A stretch of 9,257 bases of DNA, taken from contig CAKPSA010000048.1 of NCBI GenBank assembly GCA_934183145.1, forward strand, positions 1-9,257, read 5' to 3'. Every line of letters starts with the position of its first letter. Within the stretch, counting starts at the first letter, position 1. Source of the stretch: an uncultured Veillonella sp. Its GTDB lineage: Bacteria; Bacillota; Negativicutes; Veillonellales; Veillonellaceae. The translations under genes were made by a program, and so were the position numbers. The notes under the pieces were generated by a model. It did no database searches, was not told where the DNA came from, and was given only the letters and a program-made list of their open reading frames with translations. Of this stretch, positions 1 through 6,124 are shown one piece after another.

Positions 1-3000
1 AACAAATGGAAGCTATAACAACTGATATGGTATGGTTAGAAACCAAAACAGTTGTAGTAGATGGTAAAGCTCAACAAGTTCTATATCCTAAAGTATATTT
101 AGCTAAACAGCCTGCAAAATCTGTTGATGCAATGGGTGGAATCATAAGTGGTAAAGCCATTGTTAGTAATACTAATGCAGATATTCTAAATCAAGGTATA
201 ATGACTGCGGATACAATTGTATTAGGCGCTCATGATGTACAAAATACAGGACGTATAGATGGACGTAAAGTGACTATTAAGGCATCACAAGATGTAATGA
301 ATACAGGCAATATTCATGGTGATAAACAGGTTACTATTAATGCTGGTCGTGATATTAATGTAGGTGCTCATGTAGATAGATTAGAACATCACGATATTGT
401 TGGTCGTCAAGGTACTATTGGTGTAGCAAAAGATGGTGATTTAGTTTTATCTGCGAAACGAGATGTTAACCTTAAAGGTGCTATTGTTCATACTGGAGAT
501 AATTCTAAAGCAACGATTGAGGCTGGGCAGAATATTAACTTAACAACAGAAGCATTATCTTCTAAAAAGGATATGACTGTTAATAGTGATAACTATAATC
601 GTACTGATCGTCGTACTGAATTAGGTACAGCTATTTTAAGTGATAGTCATGTTAATTTACATGCAGGAAATGATGTAAATATCCGTAATGGTATTGTTAA
701 TAGTGAACATGGTGTCACATCTGTTGAAGCCGGAAATGACGTTACTATCACTAATGGGAACAGTTATAGCCGCGATGAATATGGTCTAAAATACAAAGAA
801 AAAAGTTTATTATCACGTACAACTAATATCATTCGTACAGATCACGAACACACAGGTGTTTTATCTTCTACGATTGGTGGAGATACGATTAATGTGAAAA
901 CTAATCGCAATGTTTATGTAACCGGTTCTAATATTTTGGGAACAAAAGATGTATCCGTATCTGCAGGTAATGACGTGCGTACAGATTCTGGTGAAGAAAC
1001 TCAACGTGATGATGTATATCAATATAGTAAAAAGTCTGGTCTAATAGGGGCAGGTATAGGCTTTACTATTGGTAGTAAGAAGGTTACTGATACAACAGAT
1101 GGTAGATATAAAACTCAAGTTGCAAGTAACATTGCTTCCTCAGATGGAGAGATTAATATTAAGGCAGGTAATGAAATTCATAGTACTACGACAAACTATT
1201 TTAGTAATCAACCTGCAGATCTTTCTGCTCAAAATGTAATTGTTGATGGGAAGCATAATACAGCACATGTAGTTCAAAGTCATGAGGAGAAGCGTTCCGG
1301 TCTTACTGTAAGTGTTGGTGGTCAGATTGTTAATGAATTAAATAATGTTCAACAACTGGGTAAACGTGCTAACTCTAGAAAAAATAGCAAATTATCTACA
1401 TTAGAGTATCTTGAAGCAGGCAATACTTTAAAACACGCTTATAAGGATGGGGCTACTTATAATAATGCTAAGATAGAAAAACTTGTAGAAAAAGAAAAAG
1501 CTATACTTACTAAGGCGGATGAACTTAATACAGCATATCAGGCAGAACATCCTGAAGAGAGAAATGCTATGCATCCAGATGTTAAAACTGCGATCAATAA
1601 TGTAAATAATAGAGCAAAAAAAGATAGTTTACTCAATATACATGTTGGTGTTGGTTCGAGCAAATTTAAACAGATTAGTGAACTTAATCAAGAGAATTAT
1701 ATAGGTAGCTCTATAGGAAGCAAAAATAAAGTAAGTATTACTGCAGACAGTATTAATCGTGATAAAGGTAATATTCATATTACAGGTAGTGTTGTAGAGG
1801 CTCCTGAGGTTAATTTAAATGCATCTAATAACTTAACTATAGATGCAGGAACAAACTCTTCGGTACAACGTGATACATATACAAGTTCAGGATGGTCTGT
1901 TGGTGCTACAGTTAGTCCTCATGGTAATGGTGTTATTGGTTTAGATGCCAATGTGTATAAAGGTAAAGAAAATGCATTAGAGACAACTAAGACACATACT
2001 GGAAGCGTTATTCGTGGTAACCAAGTCAATACTATCTCTGGAAATGATACAGAAATTATTGGTTCTAAAGTCATCGGTGAAAGTGTGACCACAAATGTTG
2101 GGCATGATTTGAAAATTGAAAGTTTACAAGATGCGAATGATTACCATAAAATAAGTAAAAATAAAGGTATATCTGTATCCTATGGAATGAGTGGACCTGC
2201 GAGAGTTGGATTTGATAATTCAAGAGGAACTACAGACAGTCATTATGCAAGTGTTACAGAGCAGGCTGGCATATATGCAGGTGATGGTGGATATAATGTA
2301 CAGGTAAATAATGCAACTACACTTACAGGTGGTATAATTAAAGGTAGTACTGATAAATCTAAGAATAAATTATCCTCTAATTCTCTAAAAATGAATGATA
2401 TTCAAAATGAAGCATCCTATTCAGCAAAAACCTCTGGATATAGTTTATCTACGACTAAACGCTCTAAAAATAATCCAATAGGTATTACTGGTAGTCCTAA
2501 AATGGGGATTCCTGTAAAAGGTAATTCTAAATCAACTACTCATTCTGCTATAAGTGAAGGTATCATTGAAATTGCAGAGAAAGAATCTTTAGAAAAGATT
2601 AATCATGATACAGAACAAGCACTTAATAAATTAGCTCCAATTTTTGACAAGAAAACAGTAGAAGAAAAACAAATTCTATTAACTAAAATTTCAAATCATG
2701 GATATAAATTGATTGGTGACATTTCAACGCACCAGCAGACACGATTATTAAATCAAATTATAGAGGCAAAACGAAAAAAAGATAAAGCTAAAGCAGAAAG
2801 CCTTTTAAAAGAGTATAATAAATGGGATGAAAATGGCGTTTATAGATTACTTTTACATTCGGGATTTGGTGCTTTTATTGCAAAGACATCTGGTAATGGT
2901 GGTTTTAATGGTTTCAATGCTGCAAGTGCTAATATCCTTCTAAATAATACTAAGAATAAAGATTTAGGGAAGATATTTAGTTTAGTAATAGGAAAGGCCG

Positions 3001-4376
3001 TTGGAAATGATGCTGGAGCAGCAGTATCTTCAATTGCAAGAGAGAATAACTGGTTGGAACATGTGGATAGGCAAAATCTCAACAATGATTTTGCAATTTT
3101 AATTGCGAATGTCGATAATTTATCTGAGCCTGAAAAATTACATCAACTTAGAAAAAAAGCTGCTTATTATTATGCATTAATGCGATATGAGAGAGATAAT
3201 CATCAATATTATTTTACTGCAGATAATGAGGTGCATCCTACAGATGGAGGAATTCATTTAGATCAACCATATTATACAACTGAATCATATGAAAAGTTTG
3301 TTAATAATTTATTTGCTTATATGATGGGCGATAATCAAGCTAATATTGATTATTATAGTGCTTTATCAGATGAGTATTATAATGAATTTGTTAGTAATGA
3401 TAAATATCTTAAAGATTATGAAGCCAAGGGATATATGATTATTGAACATAATAGTGGTTGGCAGAAAGAAGATGGGCAGTATTATGACCAGCTTTTAAAT
3501 GGTAATCGTGTACTCAATGGAACTTATAGAGGTAAAGTTCTTGAGTTACAAGGATATCCTACGGTTTTAGGTGAGGATGGAGAAACTTATTATACTTTAG
3601 ATGAAGATGGAAGACCATGGTATAACCCAGATCCTTCAATAGATACGATTGATAAAATCAAATCTGAACAGCATAAGCAAATTGTTAATAAAAGATTAGC
3701 CAAATTACAGCTTGACGATAGTGCTAAATTAGAGAGTCGCAAGAATGAGGCTAACTATAGTATTAAGGACGGAAAAGATGCACTTTCTATTTTAAAAATA
3801 CAAATTAGTGAATTACGCGATTTAGGTTTTAATGGAACCGCTGATGCAACAGAGATTTTCTTATATGATGGAGATAAACGTAACTTGATTGGTAGATATG
3901 GTATTGAAGATGTTGAGGGAGACCCAAATGATATTCAAACACTTACTTTTAATCGAGATAGTAATATTGGCAGGTCTATGGAACCTTCTGAGGAACTTAA
4001 AAAGCAAGCTATTAATAGTGCATTAATGTATATGAAAGAAAAGAATATAAAAATAGATAAAAAGCCTAGGATACATATTGGTTCTTATATTGGGAGTAGC
4101 AGCTGGGATCAGTACTTTACTGTTGGGGGATATATAATTTCACCAAAAATATATTATGATGAGAGTAGTGATGAATTTCATGGTGTGATGACTGTTGCAG
4201 ATCGTTGGAATAATGATGGGAAATCCGCGGAAATGAATTTACCTGTTAATCTTAATCCCATTAATAACGCTTATAAATTAGAGATATTAGGATTAAGAAA
4301 ACCTTATAATAATAAAGTTACTAATATACCTTTTGTATTTACCTCAGAAGAATTAAGGAGTTTTTATGCCCATTAG
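1..4376 (+). CDS. Large FhaB/CdiA-type haemagglutinin exoprotein with C-terminal effector region (5'-partial)
   Basis: This is the 3' end of a two-partner-secretion exoprotein of the filamentous haemagglutinin/CdiA family. Such proteins are exported by a CdiB/FhaC-type outer-membrane transporter and can deliver a C-terminal toxin to touching cells. The frame is open to the left edge and there is no signal peptide or TPS domain, so the ATG at position 6 is probably internal; residues below count from it. Residues ~40-450 carry haemagglutinin repeats with recurring A-G-(N/R/Q)-(D/N)-(V/I) units and the typical KSGLIGAGIGF segment (~343-353). Residues ~465-520 are helical and charged, and ~580-700 hold a second repeat block. 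Residues ~846-910 (THSAISEG..., ...APIFDKK) match the conserved region after the repeats in CdiA proteins. Residues ~945-1019 (LHSGFGAFIAK..., ending NNWLEH at 1014-1019) match the Ala/Gly-rich pretoxin stretch. Residues 1020-1456 are the variable effector region, described separately. I find no cysteine in all 1456 residues. Family assignment is strong; whether it is a toxin or only an adhesin is inferred. Confidence 0.88.
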   Translation, partial: QMEAITTDMVWLETKTVVVDGKAQQVLYPKVYLAKQPAKSVDAMGGIISGKAIVSNTNADILNQGIMTADTIVLGAHDVQNTGRIDGRKVTIKASQDVMNTGNIHGDKQVTINAGRDINVGAHVDRLEHHDIVGRQGTIGVAKDGDLVLSAKRDVNLKGAIVHTGDNSKATIEAGQNINLTTEALSSKKDMTVNSDNYNRTDRRTELGTAILSDSHVNLHAGNDVNIRNGIVNSEHGVTSVEAGNDVTITNGNSYSRDEYGLKYKEKSLLSRTTNIIRTDHEHTGVLSSTIGGDTINVKTNRNVYVTGSNILGTKDVSVSAGNDVRTDSGEETQRDDVYQYSKKSGLIGAGIGFTIGSKKVTDTTDGRYKTQVASNIASSDGEINIKAGNEIHSTTTNYFSNQPADLSAQNVIVDGKHNTAHVVQSHEEKRSGLTVSVGGQIVNELNNVQQLGKRANSRKNSKLSTLEYLEAGNTLKHAYKDGATYNNAKIEKLVEKEKAILTKADELNTAYQAEHPEERNAMHPDVKTAINNVNNRAKKDSLLNIHVGVGSSKFKQISELNQENYIGSSIGSKNKVSITADSINRDKGNIHITGSVVEAPEVNLNASNNLTIDAGTNSSVQRDTYTSSGWSVGATVSPHGNGVIGLDANVYKGKENALETTKTHTGSVIRGNQVNTISGNDTEIIGSKVIGESVTTNVGHDLKIESLQDANDYHKISKNKGISVSYGMSGPARVGFDNSRGTTDSHYASVTEQAGIYAGDGGYNVQVNNATTLTGGIIKGSTDKSKNKLSSNSLKMNDIQNEASYSAKTSGYSLSTTKRSKNNPIGITGSPKMGIPVKGNSKSTTHSAISEGIIEIAEKESLEKINHDTEQALNKLAPIFDKKTVEEKQILLTKISNHGYKLIGDISTHQQTRLLNQIIEAKRKKDKAKAESLLKEYNKWDENGVYRLLLHSGFGAFIAKTSGNGGFNGFNAASANILLNNTKNKDLGKIFSLVIGKAVGNDAGAAVSSIARENNWLEHVDRQNLNNDFAILIANVDNLSEPEKLHQLRKKAAYYYALMRYERDNHQYYFTADNEVHPTDGGIHLDQPYYTTESYEKFVNNLFAYMMGDNQANIDYYSALSDEYYNEFVSNDKYLKDYEAKGYMIIEHNSGWQKEDGQYYDQLLNGNRVLNGTYRGKVLELQGYPTVLGEDGETYYTLDEDGRPWYNPDPSIDTIDKIKSEQHKQIVNKRLAKLQLDDSAKLESRKNEANYSIKDGKDALSILKIQISELRDLGFNGTADATEIFLYDGDKRNLIGRYGIEDVEGDPNDIQTLTFNRDSNIGRSMEPSEELKKQAINSALMYMKEKNIKIDKKPRIHIGSYIGSSSWDQYFTVGGYIISPKIYYDESSDEFHGVMTVADRWNNDGKSAEMNLPVNLNPINNAYKLEILGLRKPYNNKVTNIPFVFTSEELRSFYAH
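336..1184 (+). repeat. Imperfect haemagglutinin beta-helix repeats inside the exoprotein gene
   Basis: Within the exoprotein, the short motif A-G-x-(D/N/E)-(V/I) recurs on successive beta-helix turns: NAGRDINV, EAGQNINL, HAGNDVNI, EAGNDVTI, SAGNDVRT and KAGNEIHS. These lie between about 336 and 1184, with degenerate GxxxVTI-like turns in between. The repeats are at protein level; the DNA copies have diverged through synonymous changes (for example gcaggaaatgat and gccggaaatgac), so this is not a recent tandem duplication. In this family such repeats build the long right-handed beta-helix stalk outside the cell. Confidence 0.7.
3063..4373 (+). other. Variable C-terminal effector (CT) region of the exoprotein, unrecognised toxin family
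   Basis: This covers residues 1020-1456, directly after the NNWLEH pretoxin motif where CdiA-like proteins switch from conserved to polymorphic sequence. It is about 437 residues, longer than the roughly 200-300 typical of CDI CT regions, so it may hold a translocation/entry domain plus a toxin domain. Visible parts are a helical tyrosine-rich section (~1020-1150; e.g. KKAAYYYALMRYERD), a Gly/Asp/Tyr-rich beta section (~1159-1210; LNGTYRGK, GYPTVLGEDGETYYTLDEDG), a charged helical linker (~1210-1275), and a final mixed domain (~1276-1456) containing GSYIGSSSWDQYF and FHGVMTVADRWNNDG. I see no transmembrane helix, no cysteine, and no nuclease, deaminase, ADP-ribosyltransferase or peptidase motif I can name. 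Activity is unknown. Arginine codons here are mostly AGA/AGG, unlike the repeat region. Confidence 0.6.
4355..4360 (+). promoter_or_regulatory. Ribosome binding site of the immunity candidate, inside the exoprotein gene
   Basis: AAGGAG lies 5 nt before the ATG at 4366, within the last codons of the exoprotein (it contributes to codons for L-R-S near the C-terminus). Its strength and spacing settle the start of the downstream gene and suggest that the two proteins are made from one mRNA, with re-initiation at the overlapping stop/start. Confidence 0.8.
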
Positions 4377-4824
4377 AAAGCTTATAAAAATAATTTGTAC
4401 TGTAGTTTTATCGTTACTAGTTATTATTTTAATTTTTATTGGAATTAGAATATATGAATATCAAATATTTATAAACTCTCTTGTAGATTATGGTAAACAA
4501 ACAGGGCTTAATAAAAATATGACTGGTTTTGCTACAGATTTTCCATATATATATTCTAATGGAGATTTCGGAATAGTTGTTGTTAATGTATTACCCTATG
4601 GTACAGTACGTATCATTCCAAATCATAAAGGTTTTAGTAAAATATTTGTATCTCCAGAAGATAGTAATTTAGAGTCTTTGCAAAGAGCATATGGTGATGA
4701 ACTTATAATCTTAGAGAGTATTGATCAATTCTCAGAAGATGAAAGAAAGATTATATCTGAGATAACTAAGAAGGACTCCAAACCAAGATATGATCGTGAT
4801 ACTTGGGTTACTAGATCATACTGA
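4366..4824 (+). CDS. Small membrane-anchored protein, candidate immunity protein for the upstream effector
   Basis: This protein of 152 residues belongs to no family I recognise. The start ATG is preceded by AAGGAG and overlaps the exoprotein stop by 11 nt, the place where CDI loci encode immunity proteins. Residues 1-8 are basic (MPIRKLIK). Residues ~9-27 form one hydrophobic helix (IICTVVLSLLVIILIFIGI). Residues ~30-152 are a soluble, mixed alpha/beta-looking domain with alternating hydrophobic strands (FGIVVVNVLPYGTVRIIP) and a charged C-terminal tail. By the positive-inside rule the N-terminus should be cytoplasmic and the globular domain periplasmic. There is no lipobox, and the hydrophobic segment has no obvious signal-peptidase site after it, so it reads as an anchor. 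Six of eight arginine codons are AGA, as in the effector region. The immunity role is inferred from position and overlap only; it could instead be an accessory protein. Confidence 0.7.
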   Translation: MPIRKLIKIICTVVLSLLVIILIFIGIRIYEYQIFINSLVDYGKQTGLNKNMTGFATDFPYIYSNGDFGIVVVNVLPYGTVRIIPNHKGFSKIFVSPEDSNLESLQRAYGDELIILESIDQFSEDERKIISEITKKDSKPRYDRDTWVTRSY

Positions 4825-4948
4825 TTTATACATTAATAACGATTCTAGAATTTAAAAGAGGGTATGAATGACTAAATTTTCGTATTAATAGTATCTATTA
4901 TTTGATAAATTGTGGCTAAAAGTAATCTTGTTAGCATAAATTATTAGT

Positions 4949-4978
4949 TTGACATTCATCCCTTTGTATTGCTACAAT
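4949..4978 (+). promoter_or_regulatory. glyQS promoter (TTGACA-N18-TACAAT)
   Basis: A perfect -35 TTGACA (4949-4954) and -10 TACAAT (4973-4978) are separated by 18 bp, with a predicted start near 4985, about 10 nt before the T-box stem I. A second -10-like TATAAT lies at 4985-4990 but has no good -35 at normal spacing and would start inside the leader. The first 124 bases of the gap (4825-4948) hold nothing I can assign: no gene and no convincing terminator for the upstream pair. Confidence 0.8.
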
Positions 4979-4995
4979 ATTGTGTATAATATATG

Positions 4996-5195
4996 CGATG
5001 AAGCAGAGTAGTAAACCACTCTAGCGAGTGAGGATGGTGTAAGCTCACATTTGGTTGAAGGCGCTGTAGAGCATTGGCAGGAACGCAGGTATCTGTTAGT
5101 AAAGGCCAACATAGAAAAAAGAGGGCGCAAGCCAAATAGGGTGGAACCGCGGGTATACTCGTCCCTGTAACGTTTTTCGTTACAGGGACTTTTTT
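4996..5195 (+). promoter_or_regulatory. Glycine T-box riboswitch leader of glyQS
   Basis: A T-box leader senses uncharged tRNA and permits read-through when the tRNA is not aminoacylated. Stem I runs from about 4996 to 5076, with base pairing of CGATG (4996-5000) to CATTG (5072-5076). Its specifier loop has the AGTA element (5007-5010) opposite GAA (5057-5059), followed by the specifier GGC at 5060-5062, a glycine codon. The distal part contains GATGGTGTAAGCTC, like the distal loop of known glyQS T-boxes. The T-box consensus AGGGTGGAACCGCGGG spans 5138-5153. Its bulge TGGA (5142-5145) is complementary to a tRNA ending in UCCA, which fits the U discriminator base of bacterial tRNA-Gly. AGGG (5138-5141) can pair with CCCT (5163-5166) to form the antiterminator, which uses the 5' arm of the terminator, so the two structures exclude each other. 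Confidence 0.95.
5161..5195 (+). terminator. T-box regulated intrinsic terminator
   Basis: A perfect 12-bp stem is formed by GTCCCTGTAACG (5161-5172) and CGTTACAGGGAC (5178-5189) around a TTTTT loop, followed by six T (5190-5195). It lies between the T-box sequence and glyQ and is the default off structure when tRNA-Gly is charged. Confidence 0.95.
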
Positions 5196-5247
5196 GTTTG
5201 TAACGAAATGGTTGATTTTATGTCGGTTGTGTAAAGTGGAGGCAGCA

Positions 5248-6123
5248 ATGACATTTCAAGAGATTATTTTAAATCTACAAAAATTCTGGAGCGATCAAGG
5301 TTGTATCGTTCAAAATCCATATGACATTGAAAAGGGCGCAGGTACAATGAACCCTGCAACATTCTTGCACGCTATTGGTCCTGAACCATGGGCTGTATGT
5401 TATGTAGAACCTTCTCGTCGTCCAGCAGACGGTCGTTATGGTGATAACCCTAACCGTTTGTTCCAACATCATCAATTCCAAGTTATCGTGAAACCATCTC
5501 CAGATAATATCCAAGAATTATATTTACAATCCTTAGCAACTCTTGGCATTCATGCTGAAGATCACGATATCCGTTTCGTAGAGGATAACTGGGAATCTCC
5601 AACATTGGGCGCTTGGGGCCTTGGCTGGGAAGTATGGCTCGATGGTATGGAAGTAACTCAGTTCACATATTTCCAACAAGTTGGTTCCATCGACTGTAAA
5701 CCAGTTTCCGTAGAAATTACATATGGTTTAGAACGTTTGGCTATGTACATTCAAGGTGTAGAAAACGTATATGACCTTAAATGGAATGAAAATGTTACAT
5801 ATGGTGATGTTTGGCATGCAAACGAAGTTGAACAATCCGTATATAACTTTGAATTAGCAGATACAGATATGCTTTTCAAATTGTTTGATATGTACGAAGC
5901 AGAAGCAAAACGCGTTTGTGCAGCCGGTTATGTATTACCAGCTTACGACTATGTATTGAAATGTTCCCACACATTCAACTTGCTTGATTCCCGTGGTGCT
6001 ATTTCCATCAGCGAACGTACTGCTTTCATCGGCCGCGTACGTGCATTAGCTCGTATTTGTGCACAACAATACCTCGCTAAACGCGAAGAATTAGGTTTCC
6101 CACTTTTGAAAGGAGATAAATAA
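5248..6123 (+). CDS. glyQ: Glycine--tRNA ligase alpha subunit
   Basis: GlyQ is the catalytic-core chain of the bacterial alpha2beta2 glycyl-tRNA synthetase, a class II enzyme that activates glycine with ATP in the cytoplasm. The product is 291 residues, normal for the family. The start is ATG 5248, with GTGGAGG (5236-5242) 5 nt upstream; an in-frame TTG at 5194 lies in the terminator T-run and has no ribosome binding site, so I reject it. The sequence opens with the family-typical [14 protein letters not shown] and contains [18 protein letters not shown] (22-39). Class II motif 2 is at about 52-80 ([19 protein letters not shown] and FQHHQFQV). The active-site stretch [20 protein letters not shown] is at 116-135. 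Motif 3 is at 156-167 ([12 protein letters not shown]). It is followed after 1 nt by glyS, with which it forms an operon under the T-box. Codon use is that of a highly expressed gene. Confidence 0.98.
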   Translation: MTFQEIILNLQKFWSDQGCIVQNPYDIEKGAGTMNPATFLHAIGPEPWAVCYVEPSRRPADGRYGDNPNRLFQHHQFQVIVKPSPDNIQELYLQSLATLGIHAEDHDIRFVEDNWESPTLGAWGLGWEVWLDGMEVTQFTYFQQVGSIDCKPVSVEITYGLERLAMYIQGVENVYDLKWNENVTYGDVWHANEVEQSVYNFELADTDMLFKLFDMYEAEAKRVCAAGYVLPAYDYVLKCSHTFNLLDSRGAISISERTAFIGRVRALARICAQQYLAKREELGFPLLKGDK

Positions 6124-6124
6124 G

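Noticed and set aside
211..222. Palindrome ATACAATTGTAT resembling the marR-like operator
   Set aside because: It lies inside the exoprotein coding region and lacks the 2-bp centre; it mainly shows that such AT-rich palindromes can arise by chance here.
2840..3085. Open frame of 81 codons on the minus strand
   Set aside because: It lies fully inside the exoprotein gene, opposite the conserved pretoxin region, and its translation looks like no protein family.
4842..4851. ATTCTAGAAT palindrome after the immunity candidate
   Set aside because: It is short, isolated and not placed near a promoter element; probably chance.
4864..4888. Tiny open frames after an AGAGGG sequence (ATG at 4864 and 4868)
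   Set aside because: They encode only three and six residues before a stop and look like no leader peptide; no structure follows that would make use of them.
4886..4900. TAATAG-TAT-CTATTA inverted repeat followed by TTT
   Set aside because: A 6-bp stem with one G-C pair is too weak for a terminator, and no regulator site of this form is known to me.
5194..5247. 18-codon N-terminal extension of glyQ from a TTG
   Set aside because: It starts within the terminator T-run, has no ribosome binding site and is absent from the known GlyQ start; ATG 5248 has a strong site and the family-typical first residues.
5275..5514. Minus-strand open frame inside glyQ (and similar ones at 5949-6131 and 7141-7332 in glyQ/glyS)
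   Set aside because: All are antisense to highly conserved synthetase sequence and show no independent coding signal.
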